Assembly (NCBI GenBank): GCA_026874595.1
Contig: CM049309.1
Location: 46,980,079-47,044,078 of the forward strand
Reading direction: 5' to 3'
Length of the DNA stretch: 64,000 bases
DNA from: Sipunculus nudus
Taxonomy: Eukaryota; Annelida; Sipuncula; Golfingiida; Sipunculidae
Position 1 is the stretch's first letter; every line of letters starts with the position of its first letter. Shown piece by piece: positions 35,050-46,090 of this stretch. Under the pieces are notes generated by a model that worked only from the letters and a program-made list of their open reading frames with translations, did no database searches and was not told the origin of the DNA. The translations under genes and the position numbers were made by a program.

Positions 35050-36190
35050 GCCCAGCGTCCATTTGTGCGTCTGTTTCCACTCATAAACCCGCATATCTCG
35101 GGAACCGTTTGACCAATCAGGCTAAAATTTTGCACAAATGTAGCCCTTTGATAGCTTTATAACATTCACTAAAAATGGTGGCGCCACCTGCAACCATTTT
35201 TGCACAGCGTCCATCTGATCATCTGCCTTGGGATAATATCACTCATATCTCAGCAGTGGTTTGACTTATCCACCTGAAACTTTGCAGGTTTATACATCCT
35301 GAACAGCTTAATCAATATTTTGACAGGTGGCGCCACCTTCATTCAGGTTTACTCTGCAGACATCCAAGCTCATATCTCGGGAACCATTTGACCGATTGGG
35401 CCAAAATTTTGCATGTGTATAGATCTCGCATAGCTCTTCATCTTAGGCAAAACTGGTGGCGCCACCTACAACCATTTTGCACAGCGTCCATCTGTTCATC
35501 TGCCTTGGGATAATATTACTCATATCTCAGCAGTGGTTTGACTATTCCACCTGAAATTTTGCAGGTTTATACATCCTGGAAAGCTTTTATGATTTTATGA
35601 CAGGTGGCGCCACCTACATTCAGGTTTACTCTGCTGACATCCAAGCTCATACCTCGGGAACCATTTGACTGATAGGGCCAAAATTTTGCATGTGTATAGA
35701 TCTCACATAGCTCTTCATCTTAGGCAAAACTGGTGGCGCCACCTACAACCATTTTGCACAGTGTCCATCTGTTCATCTGCCTTGGGATAATATTACTCAT
35801 ATCTCAGCAGTGGTTTGACTATTCCACCTGAAATTTTGCAGGTTTATACATCCTGGAAAGCTTTCATGATTTTATGACAGGTGGCGCCACCTACATTCAG
35901 GTTTACTCTGCAGACATCCAAGCTCATACCTCGGGAACTGTTTGACCGATTGGGCCAAAATTTTGCATGTGTATAGATCTCACATTGCTCTTCATCTTAG
36001 GCAAACTGGTGGCGCCAACTGCAACAATTTATGCACAGCGTCCATCTGTTCATCTGCCTTGGGATAAAATCACTCATATCTCAGCAGTGGTTTGACTTAA
36101 CCACCTGAAATTTTGCAGGTTTATATATCCTGGACAATTTTCTCAATTTATGACAGGTGGCACCACCCACATTCACATTTACGTTGCAGA
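35050..36190 (+). repeat. 277-bp tandem array with paired GGTGGCGCCACC palindromes, ~4 units
   Basis: Each unit holds two copies of the 12-bp palindrome in different contexts. One series, followed by a TGCAACC/TACAACC segment, is at 35177, 35455, 35732 and 36008. The other, followed by an ACATTCAGG-like segment, is at 35326, 35603, 35880 and 36156. Both have periods of 276-278 bp. The last copy of each series has lost the palindrome. Other shared words are ATCTCGGGAACC-TTTGACC, CCAAAATTTTGCA and CATCTGCCTTGGGATAA. Confidence 0.9.
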
Positions 36191-36612
36191 CATCCATGCT
36201 AATATGCAACACACCTCATTCTTTTCCCCTTGCCACTTAATCCATGCCTAACTTCACCCATCCCACCCTGATTTCTGCGGAAACACATAGTCGCTTGTCG
36301 ACTACCTATATTCTAGTTTTAAAATGTCCTAGTCTGAAACTTGCAGGTCCGAAATGTCCATTTTGCTGAAATCATAATGACTAAGGTAGATATGCATGCA
36401 AGACTTAAAAGGATCAATATTAAATTTTAAAATAAACCTCCATTCATACTCCCAAACTTTGCACAGGTTCGCATTAGGCCTGTAGGCCTTGTTTTCATAT
36501 ATTGTGTGTACTTTAATATTAATCCCCATCCTGAAGTAATGAATCAGTCTGTGTCTCAGACTGACAAACTTTAATACAGTAATTCACAAATTTTACAACA
36601 TAAAGGCCCAAA

Positions 36613-37096
36613 CAGTGGTGTTGGGAGCGATGACTAATTATGATCAATGATTGGTTGCCTGATGCTAAAGATCCAATGATTGTTCTTGCAATACCATAAT
36701 CAATTACAAAGTTTTTCACAAATGTTTATTCTTTTGACGGAAGGTTTGCTTTCATAAAATTAATATGAACAAACTTCAAAACAATCTGTGTTACTAATAA
36801 ATTCACTCCTAAGATAACTATATATGGTTGTAGGCGTTAGAATTATTATATACAGCATTAGAAAATATTAGTTTTAGATAATGTTAAGCCTATATATCAA
36901 TTAAGAGGATGTACAGGTCTATATTTGATCAGATATTTAATGTTCCTGGAGGTCAACCATTTTTTACTGACAACTGGTCATGAAATTACCATACAACTGA
37001 TTCCCAACACTCTTCAAAAGCGACATATTATCAGTCATTGGTTGCTGACATGCTGTCAGTGATGGATTATGACCAAAGAAGCAACTCCTTACACTG
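36613..37096. mobile_element. hAT-like MITE, copy 1
   Basis: Starts CAGTGGTGTTGGGAG and ends CTCCTTACACTG, an imperfect terminal inverted repeat followed on both sides by ATTATGATCAAT / GGATTATGACC words. Colinear with 40783-41486 through TCACAAA-G-TT, TATATATCAATT-AGAGGATGTA-AGGTCTATATTTGATCAGA and the 3' end. Flanks GGCCCAAA and CCAAAGAG give no clean duplication. Non-coding. Confidence 0.7.
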
Positions 37097-37315
37097 CCAA
37101 AGAGACAAATTAAATACATTAGCCCTTAAAATGATTCTGAGGTTATTTGCTTGACGACAGTTCAGGACAATCTCATTAATTCATACATTTATACATGCTC
37201 TTGTAGCTTGATGAAACTGGTACAACAAAACCAGTAAATTGACCTCACCACCAGAGCCCTTATACCTTACCCTTTTGACCAAATTATTATTATGAGCCCC
37301 CAAAATGCTCCTAAA

Positions 37316-37740
37316 CAGAAGGTCTTCCTTGCTACGGCTATTTGCAGGACAATAATGACATCATCATCTGGAATCACTGCACTGATGTGTATAACGCAGT
37401 CATTGTTAACCATTTTGTGATATTTTGGATTATTTGTCTCATACGAATTACATGGCATGCAGGTAAGACATTAATAATCATGTGGTAGTCGAGGAATGGC
37501 TCCTTTTTTATACTGTCTCCTTTGTATAAAAAATTATCCTGGAAAACATGCCACACGGGCACTGGTACAGACTACACATTTTCTGTTTTGGAGAGCTCTC
37601 CCAAATTATGCAAATTATATTATGGTTAGGTGACTCACAGTTTACAGTAATATCGGCAACCTTATTGGCTGCATGGAGCAGTTATGCTCATTATTATTCA
37701 TTAAATAAATATGTAAAGTTCATGGTGAGGTCAATTAATG
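37316..37740 (+). repeat. Dispersed repeat, copy 2 (sister of 12115-12560)
   Basis: Colinear with the copy at 12.1 kb (landmarks given there). It lacks the block found at 12245-12335 and has its own middle section (37430-37540). Same orientation. Class unknown. Confidence 0.8.
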
Positions 37741-38564
37741 TAAAGTTCACTTAGAATATTTTAAAATTTGAATCTTTATTAATTACAAATGTAAGACATC
37801 TTTGTGCATTAATACTTAAAACATCAATCAATCATACAGATATTTGAAAATTTATGATTTTTTTGTCAGCAGAATCATATTTTATATGACAGTGGCCAAA
37901 TGTAATACGGGAGTAGTACCTATATAGCCAACAGGTGACAGCACATTAGGCATATGTTCATGGATAAGATGAGCAAGCACACATTGAACTCCTCACTCAT
38001 TGTTTTCATATCTGGTGCCAACAATATGGTATCATTTACTCTGTGTCTGTAAACACTGTAGAACTAGTGTTTAGATTTATGTGTGTGGAGTCTTTTGTTA
38101 TACTGTTTGCATTTTATATATAAACATGTGAAATGAATATTTTTCAAAGATATATGTAGTTCTAATATAATTATTGTATTTGTGGGTGAATAACTCATTT
38201 ATGAACATAGATATGTTAGCAAAGGCAGATATGTTGCTTTTGCACATGGTCCAGAATAGCAAAAAAATCACATCATGAATAATTTTGCAAATGTGTGTAC
38301 TACCTTTTATGGTTTTATATTTAAATTCTAAAAGTCTTTAGCCAATAATCACTAAGGTTCAATTCAGCCAGAAAAATGTTATGTACAACCCACTTCACAG
38401 TTCACTTGCATTGTGCAATGTTAACCAATTGAAATGAATCTTACCTTGTAAGCTGTTTTGTAGTTTTTATTGCTGTCCAGAGGCCAGACAGTAAATGATC
38501 TCTGTGTATTGTAATTTAGTCTTAACCCACACATTGGGTGCTCTAATGTATTAGCCTCATTGAG
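37741..38564 (+). other. Intronic gene-free stretch
   Basis: AT-rich sequence, nothing supported. Confidence 0.5.
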
Positions 38565-38572
38565 AAAAGACT

Positions 38573-38825
38573 GTTTCACTCATAAACAAGTGCACCTTGA
38601 AGGGGTTCCTAGGTAGTATGACCCAGGATTTGGGTTCATTACACACCCAGGACCTGCAGATGCAGTAGTCACCAGGCCTGGTTAACACCAGGAAGTAAAA
38701 ATAAAAGGAAGCATGTGATACTGCCTTGTCACTTAGTCCAAACCTTGAATGGAATTCTGCAGATGAACATACAGTTAGAGTTAAGCTAGCATTTAAAAAA
38801 ATGGAGGCTGTTACTGCCAACAAAA
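38573..38825 (+). mobile_element. 5'-truncated SINE copy
   Basis: Matches the body and tail of the SINE at 63179-63597 from GTTTCACTC (63333) onward: TGTGCACC-like, GTATGACCCAG, CACCCAGG-CC, GCAGTAGTCAC, GGCCTGGTTAAC-CCAGG, GGAAGC-TGTGATACTGCC, TTAGCATTTAAAAAA-TGGAGGC. The tRNA-like head is absent. It ends in an A run and is flanked by AAAAGACT on both sides (38565-38572 and 38826-38833), consistent with a target duplication. An open frame on the minus strand here is a by-product. Confidence 0.85.
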
Positions 38826-38833
38826 AAAAGACT

Positions 38834-40054
38834 CATTCAATGCAAGATAGTTATTAAGATCAAGTGAGTAAGAAAAACAATTAATGATAGGTATATTTAA
38901 ACACCTGAAATAAGCAGCATAGAATAAATATATATATATATATATATATATGTATCAACGTGTAAACCATTCTCCCTATCCTGGTAGTAGAATTATTGGT
39001 CATGTGCCCTTAAGTTTCACCTGCCAGCCATTGGGATCTCAATAAAATGTAGCTTTAATTGTTAGGAGTTCAGTAGGACCCTATATTTTGGAGGAAAATG
39101 TCAGAGACCCTGTGCATTGTTCATGGATGGTTTTAATAACTACATATGTATAGCCACTGCAGCCTTACAAAGATCCACAAAAATAAGAGGACTTTAACCT
39201 TTCCATGAATGTCCTAATTCAGTACAATGAATGCCCTAAAGGGGCTTATTCCAATATCTGATGTCTGTTAACTGAAGATAAATCCTTTAAACGTTTTATA
39301 AAAATATGCCAGAAAATACTGAGCGATGGAACACATTTTATTTTGTTTATATTCACATGTCTATAACCTTGGGGGGGGGGGGGGAGGGGCACCCAAAGTA
39401 ATCCAAAAACATTCAACAAGGACATCTGGCAGCAAGTCAGATGAACCATGGGTTTGCAAATGGGGTTTTGCTAGTGACCTTTCAGCTATGTACATATGCG
39501 ACCAACTGACTTTTAATCAGTTTTATCGTTTTTCTGTTAGCCACTGTTTTAACTAACTGTGTGTGGTTAAACAAGCTAATACACCCACACACAGGATGCA
39601 TAAGAAACATAGCAGGAATTATCTGCATTTGATTAAGATGTACCCAGAATAAGCCAGACATCACATTAATTCTACAGATAAATTTAAGAGGTATTTGAAT
39701 AGCTGGCGCTAAATCGATAAAGTTTTACCCATTTTTAATTACTATATATTTATCCAAAGCCAGAAATGCTGCAATACGCAACTGTGTTGATCAGGGCCAT
39801 ATATAAACCTGGCATATCCTCATTTTTGGCTTGCGTGCACCACAAACTCAGTAAAGGTGGCAATGTTCACTTTGGGTGTCAGTTTGCACTCATCTCAAAT
39901 GATGGACCAACTCTTTCACTTGATAATTTAAATGGCATAAAATATGTTACATTTTGGCTAAAGCCTTGCTTATTTTATTTGCCTGTAACCTCATATACTC
40001 TTAGGTGTTATAAACTATATCTTGTTTTACAGTACTTACATTATTTTTAGGTAT
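38834..40054 (+). other. Intronic stretch with G-rich run
   Basis: No supported gene. A G14-A-G4 run occupies 39371-39389 and a short (AT)n run lies near 38928-38951. The frame at 39766-40050 has no family resemblance and no exon borders. Confidence 0.5.
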
Positions 40055-40057
40055 TTA

Positions 40058-40331
40058 GGCAAAAAAAAATAAAAGGTATGGTTCTCAGGCACCGCCCGCG
40101 TCAATTTTAACCCCCCGCATTAAACATTTTTATTTTGATTTTTAAATTTCAAGAAAATAAATAATAAAATATATGTAGTGTTTAGCAAAAAATTTGTTAT
40201 TTTCATGCTTTACCCTGATTATATGACATTTTTATCAAAAATCCAAAAAAAGGTCAAAAATAAAATACCGCCCGCCCGCACTGATTTCTGAAAAAAAGTG
40301 CCTGAGAACCATACCTTATTTTTTTTTGGCC
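40058..40331. mobile_element. PIF/Harbinger-like MITE, copy 1
   Basis: A 274-bp element with inverted ends of about 33 bp. The 5' side reads GGC-A9-TAAAAGGTATGG, then TTCTCAGGCAC. The 3' side reads GTGCCTGAGAACCATACC, then a T run and GGCC. It is flanked by TTA on both sides (40055-40057 and 40332-40334). The body contains paired CCGCCCGC words. TWA duplications with G-rich termini point to PIF/Harbinger. Non-coding. Sister copy at 62355-62650. Confidence 0.88.
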
Positions 40332-40334
40332 TTA

Positions 40335-40774
40335 TATTAAAGTCATAAAAGCCAACATAAGTTTAACAAATAGAAAATATGTATAATTCACAGCCATATA
40401 GTTCAAATTACAGTTTAAGTCAGGGTTGCATCTATATTTATTAACAGTCATTTTATTTCCTTGATACAATGATACAGCCAGTAAAGCATATAGTTATCAT
40501 ATCCATGTGGCATAGTTATATCTATTGATATACTGGTATATCGATCCAGCCCAATATAGACTAAAGTATTTCACTATAAGTTAAAAAAAAATATAAAGTA
40601 TAATCAATACAATCTGATAATTTTAAAGTAGAAATTTAACTATTATTACAAGTGACTTTGCAAAAACAGTTAAGCATGTTGTTGATATTAATCTGGTAAC
40701 AGAAGATTTTTAATGATTTAGGAAAAGCTATATTATACCAATTGTTTATGACATCATCAATATTTTCAAGCCTT
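40335..40774 (+). other. Intronic gene-free stretch
   Basis: AT-rich sequence between two MITEs, nothing supported. Confidence 0.5.
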
Positions 40775-40782
40775 CTAGAGGG

Positions 40783-41119
40783 TAGTGTTGGGACTGAGGG
40801 TAGTGTTGGGACTGAGGGATGTGTTTACCAGGAACTGAGGGTAGTGTTGTGACTGAGGGTAGTGTTGGGACTGAGGGCAGTGTTGGGACTGAGGGCAGTG
40901 TTGGGACTGAGGGTAGTGTTGGGACTGAGGGTAGCGTTGGGACTGAGGGTAGCGTTGGGACTGAGGGTAGCGTTGGGACTGAGGGTAGTGTTGGGACTGA
41001 GGGTAGCTTTGGGACTGAGGGTAGTGTTGGGACTGAGGGTAGTGTTGGGACTGAGGGTAGTGTTGGGACTGAGGGTAGTGTTTGGAGTGAGGGTAGTGTT
41101 TGGAGTGAGAGTAGTGTTG
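40783..41119 (+). repeat. 18-bp minisatellite, ~18 units
   Basis: Unit GGGTAGTGTTGGGACTGA repeated with few changes, plus one interrupted section near 40820-40850 and diverged TTTGGAGTGAG units at the far end. The unit equals the element's terminal bases plus the GGG of the target duplication. Because the period is a multiple of three, several frames stay open on both strands (for example TEGSVG repeats). These are not genes. Confidence 0.92.
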
Positions 41120-41486
41120 ATGATTGGTCGACTGATGCAGAGTTTTTCACAAAGCTTTTATAAATTTTAATTAACAACAATTGTTTGAACAATTTGTGTT
41201 TACTAATAGATTCACACCTATGTTTACTATATACACATGTAGGCTATACAGTTATTAGATGTATTAACCAGTGTGTAGGCCTATATATCAATTGAGAGGA
41301 TGTATAGGTCTATATTTGATCAGAAATTTCATACTCCTAGAGGTCAGTCAATTTTTACTGATGATTAATCATTAAATTACAAAGTTTGATTCCCAACATT
41401 TCTCAAAAAATGCCTAATAATTGATCATCATTTTATGATATACTGTTGATGATTGATTATGATCAAGGAAGCAACTCCAAGTACTA
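40783..41486. mobile_element. hAT-like MITE, copy 2, with minisatellite at its 5' end
   Basis: Ends TAGTGTTGGG (40783) and CCAAGTACTA (41486) are imperfect inverted repeats. The copy is flanked by an exact 8-bp duplication, CTAGAGGG (40775-40782 and 41487-41494), the size made by hAT transposases. The body from about 41125 aligns with copy 1 at 36613-37096. Between the terminus and the body lies an 18-bp minisatellite. Confidence 0.88.
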
Positions 41487-41758
41487 CTAGAGGGCTCAGG
41501 ATTGCTATGCACAGTCCCAGATTTAATCCAAAATCCTAACCTGTAGTTTAGGAAATTTACCAAATACTTAGGGTACTATTGGGATATCCCTGCTTAACAT
41601 CTGAGGAACTGACATTGATTGAACCAGAGACTTTCAGCTCCAACTTCCATTGCTTTTACTAGGGCTGTCTCAATTTGATCACCAGTGCATTGACACCTAA
41701 TACTAAGTCCAATAATGTATGGCTATTATCCGATGTCTCTGTATATTTATATATTGAC

Positions 41759-43928
41759 TATGTCAGAGACGAGATTGAAATCCAGGCGGATTTTAAATTC
41801 GCCTAGACGAGATTGCGATTGTGATCTCGCCTAGGTGAGATTGCAATTGTGATCTCGGCTAGACAGATTTTAAACTTGCCTAGACCAGATCACAATCGCA
41901 ATCTCGCCTAGGCGAGATTAAAATCCATGATGGAGAAGGCTAGGATTTTAATCTCGCCTAGGCGAGTTTAAAATCTGTCTGGTGTCATCCAGGCGAGTTT
42001 AAAATCTGTCTGATATTACTTAGGCGAGTTTAAAATCTGCCTGGGCGAGATTAAAATAGTGATCTGATCTAATTTCCTAATATATTAAGCATTGTAATTG
42101 ACATATGAAAGATGTTTTCAGTCGGATTTTCAATATTTTAACACTGAATGGTTATATATAGTTAAAAGGTTATATATTTATTAATATTTACAGAATATTA
42201 TAGTATTAATGTAATAATTAACTTTTTTACAGTAATGTAATAATTATTCATGTGATAATTAACATTTATTTTGGAAACAGAATGATGAAATAGATATTTG
42301 ATTATTATTTGAACCTTTGATGTGTTTCATGTGGTCTACAGCATCCCTATCATACCAATTATTTGCTAAACATTAATTAATCTTTATTTTTTTCTCCAGT
42401 TTTCTTTACAACCTTAGGATTGTAAATATCACTAATAATTTTTACAAAAAAATAATTTGTAATTGTATTTAAATATATGGCAATTAGAGAGTAACAAGAG
42501 GTATTTTGAAGCACACTTATGAGATATAATGAAGAGCAAATCTGGGGGAAAAAGTCATCCAGTTGCATACTGAATCAATCATAGATAGATAGATAGACAG
42601 ATAGATAGATTAGTTTAGATAGCTATTACTTCACTATTTAATGAGTATATTACACATTAACATAAACAATCATCCTATTTGATAATTCTTACAGGACAAA
42701 CAGAACAAATAAGTTGGTTGATCTAGTTCAAATGTTTCTTTTCACCCAGGTATTCAACACTCAACAGTCAAAACATGTACACTTATGGTACAAAATATGC
42801 AGGGTATCAGTATTTATGATGGACTTTGATACACCATCCTTTTTTCAGGTAATTTAACATCATATGAGAAAAGGTAAAAGTTGATACACAGATGTATGCA
42901 AGTGAATATTTCTTTGTCTTATTTAGTCTTTTCTTATAATGTATATAATATTCTTCTGATCTTTTTTTTTAATGTTTTGTGAGGCATTTTGTGAAGCTTC
43001 AATATTTATGTAGACTGTGTTACAATATAACTGCCTTTTTTTGGACAGTATTATATTGTATCAGAAAATATATCTAGATTCATAGAGTAATAGATCATTT
43101 ATGCATGTGAACATGCATTGAATTATATTGATAAAAAATAAATGAGCTATGTTCCTTTTGTCTTTTTAAAATACTACATTACTAATACCAGTTTCCCTTC
43201 AAATTAATATTGACAACAAAATTATTATGTAAATAATCAGCAGAAGCCCACATCATATATCATTTGAATATGCCATATACAATACCAATGTAAGTTTCTT
43301 ATTACACAGTTTATAAATAAATATATAAAATAAAAAAATTAATGTTAATTATTACATAAATATTATAATATTCTGTAAATAATATTAAATATATTTTACT
43401 TGTGAACTATACATAACCATATTAATAAAAAATATATAATATAAAATATTCCATTTCCAAAATTAATTTTAATTATTTAATTAATAATATAATCTGTAAA
43501 TATTAATAAATATATTACTTGTGAACTATACGTAACCATTCAGTGTTAAAATATTGAAAATCTGACTGAAAACATCTTTCATAAGTCAATTACAATGCAT
43601 AATTTATTGGGAAATTAGATCAGATCACTATTTTAATCTCGCCTAGGCAGATTTTAAACTCGCCCAAGTGATATCAGGCAGATTTTAAACTCGCCTGGAT
43701 GACACCAGACAGATTTTAAACTCGCCTAGGAGAGATTAAAATCCTGGCCTGCTACATGATGGATTTTAATCTCGCCTAGGCGAGATTGCGATTGTGATCT
43801 CGTCTAGGCAAGTTTAAAATCCGTCTAGCCGAGATCACAATTGCAATCTCGCCTAGGCAAGATCACAATCGCAATCTCGTCTAGGCGAATTTAAAATCCG
43901 CCTGGATTTCAATCTCGTCTCTGACATA
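41759..43928. mobile_element. 2.17-kb long-TIR foldback element, MULE-like
   Basis: Terminal inverted repeats of roughly 400 bp (41759 to about 42175, and about 43510 to 43928) begin TATGTCAGAGACGAGATTG and end CTCTGACATA. An exact 9-bp duplication TATATTGAC flanks them (41750-41758 and 43929-43937). The outer 300 bp of each arm is an array of short, mutually inverted CGCCTAGGCGAG/ATTTTAAA words, including perfect 20-bp palindromes at 41900-41919 and 43768-43787. The core is AT-rich and non-coding, with a (GATA)n tract at 42581-42611. Long TIRs with 9-bp duplications suggest Mutator-like or Foldback-type mobilisation. Confidence 0.88.
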
Positions 43929-43937
43929 TATATTGAC

Positions 43938-45431
43938 AATATATGACAATGCAACATTTAACTAGCAACCTGCAGCATTTAGTAGTGTAATATTGCAGCA
44001 AGATCAAACCAGTTGAAGGAGCTGTTTCATTATTTATGATTCCTGAAACATTGAGCAAAGGAATGGCAAACTTGAAACATGATTTAACTTCAGAAGCAAA
44101 GAGGAACAATGTTTCTTATTCTACTTATATGTATCATATCATGTAACATGTCATGAAGTATGGTGATATGCATCATATCATATCTCATATTCAGAGTGAA
44201 GTATCATGATATATGTCATATCATATATTGTATTGTATCATATTGAAATTGAAGTATCATGATATTTATCCTATCGTGAGATTTTGTATCATAACTGCCA
44301 TAGTTTTAACCATTACGCTACTTCTACCTTACCTTAAATTTAAGTTTAAAAAATGTTTACAAAAAAAATATGAACAATTCTTGAACCAGGCTGCAGTTTA
44401 TTCTTTAATCACATACTGTTCCTGAAAAGACAGGAGATGATGTCAGGCAAGTTAAGTATTTACAGCAGACCCTCAGAACCCACGTTTCCTGTCTTAGATG
44501 AAGCCGATTAGGAGAAGGTGCCAGTGGGAGAAAGCAGACGGCAGTGATGTATTATTAATGGACTTACATATTGATAAGTTGGCATCCTCCATTCAGGTTA
44601 TTTTAGTCATAGATGCAGATGTTTTGGAGCTGGTAAATGCAGGATGGCATACCACTTGAGGCTGGGATTCTGTTTACATATTTAAAAAATTAGGAGCAGG
44701 TATAGAGCACTGGAGCAGTTGAAACAAGATCCATATTTCCCTGGGGTGTGCATTAGTTTCTGCCTCATGATGTAACTCATTACAGCTGAGAGAAAGTAAC
44801 TTGTTCTGGATAGCAGAAGGCTTAAAGATGATCCAGACGTGAGAAGTGTTTTATGCTGAACATGATCTTCTTCCAGACATGAGGAGGTTTCATACAAAAC
44901 ATATTCTTCATTTCCCAGTCTGTGTGTGGCTTACGTGGTGTATACTTGTTATTACAAAAATATACACATATGATATACACCCAAGACGTTTATATAAATG
45001 TACACAGCAGATAAACATCATTATAATTACAGTATACTAATAATAGATGTATGCAATCGATCGCCAAAGTTTTCCAGAAGTCTCATCCTGACACCAATAA
45101 CCAATCAATAATAGGGAATTAACAGTGGAGTGTACAACCTTGAACTATGAATAGTAACAACGTAATAAAAAGGAGAGAAATAAGTGAAAAATATTAAATA
45201 AATAATCAAATAAAATAAAGAAAAAAAAAATTATAAAAAAGATACAAACAAGAAAAACAAAAACATACAAACAGAAAAAAAACCAAACTCAATAATTCGA
45301 AAAAAATACGGATACTTATATGCCTAAAAATTCATACAATGTATCACATATGGTATTCTGGTGGCTGAAATATTAAGTTAAAGTAGTATTACAAACATTA
45401 TAAGATACATAATACACAAAATGCTAATTGA
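43938..45431 (+). other. Intronic stretch, one unsupported exon-like piece
   Basis: AT-rich. TATCATATCATG-type direct repeats lie near 44135-44270. An exon-like 99-bp piece at 44498-44596 (good acceptor TTTCCTGTCTTAG, 33 open codons, weak donor) is open only in phase 0 and so does not fit the phase-1 chain of the plus-strand gene. It is not called as a gene. Confidence 0.45.
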
Positions 45432-46090
45432 TCAGTCTCCTACTGTTGATTTCCTTAAGCTGAAAGCATGATATACATAAGCAGCTAGTTTGGTTATTTC
45501 ACATGTATTTTCTGATTTCAATATCTTTTTAAAATTATATTCTGTTGACTCTTGAATATCTTTTTGAAAATATTTAAACCGTAATTCCTTATATAAAGGA
45601 CATTCCAACAGGAAGTGACTCATCTTCTATAATGTTATAACCATACCTCATACAATATTTACAGACTCTTTCTTCTCTATCCAAGCCATTCTGTCGTCCT
45701 GTTTCTATTTGTAACTTGTGATCTGAACATCTAAATTTAGCTAATGTGGTTTTGTGGTATTTATTAGATACACAACTAATATATTTTTCAACATTCAACA
45801 TGGATTTGAAAAGACTATAATACTGTAACTTATTACTTGACTTTACATCACTACTCCAGTTCTGTTGTGCCATATCTATCAATCTTTCTTTAAAACATCT
45901 TATAAACCAGTTACGATCACCGACTTCTTGAGCCATATAAAACCAAAACCAGTCTGAAAAAGTAAAAATTTCACTCCTGTTACCCATGTTGATTTACCAT
46001 TTTCATCAAGTTTCCTTAATAAAATATATAAACGTCTTGGATATTTTGCCTCTTCCATATGTTTTGTAAGACTAATATTTAATATGTACT
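45432..46090 (-). pseudogene. LINE ORF2 C-terminal fragment
   Basis: Minus-strand remnant of a non-LTR retrotransposon protein. From about 46090 down it reads SLTKHMEEAKYPRRLY, LLRKLDENGKSTW, then (45987-45589) WFIRCFKERLIDMAQQNW, LAKFRCSDHKLQIETGR and REERVCKYC, and after a frameshift near 45620 SHFLLECPLYKELRFKYF, ending at 45432. The CxxC...HFLLxC layout is the usual zinc-binding end of ORF2. At least two frameshifts. It differs from the LINE at 0.2-4.7 kb, so it is another family. Clade not determined. Confidence 0.8.

Larger units (their letters stand above)
34044..36316 (+). mobile_element. Helentron-like tandem-repeat element (start uncertain)
   Basis: Begins with a segment (GCGAACCTGTGAGCTTATGC, then CGTCCGTCC) also found inverted at 12.25-12.34 kb. 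It contains a central 277-bp array (35050-36190). It ends in a perfect hairpin (TAGTCG-CTTGT-CGACTA, 36288-36304), eight bases, then CTAG at 36313-36316 and T. A hairpin followed by CTRR is the known 3' signature of Helitron-class elements, and central tandem repeats are usual in their non-autonomous Helentron forms. Non-coding. The 5' limit could instead be near 34990, with 34044-34990 a second element. Confidence 0.55.

Noticed and set aside
40746-41192. Open frames on both strands encoding TEGSVG, SVPTLP and LRVVLG repeats
   Set aside because: By-products of an 18-bp minisatellite whose period keeps frames open; the array starts at a transposon terminus.
44498-44596. A 99-bp exon with a good acceptor and 33 open codons
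   Set aside because: Open only in phase 0, with a weak donor (CAG/GTTATT), and does not fit the phase-1 chain; reported only as a note in the gap.
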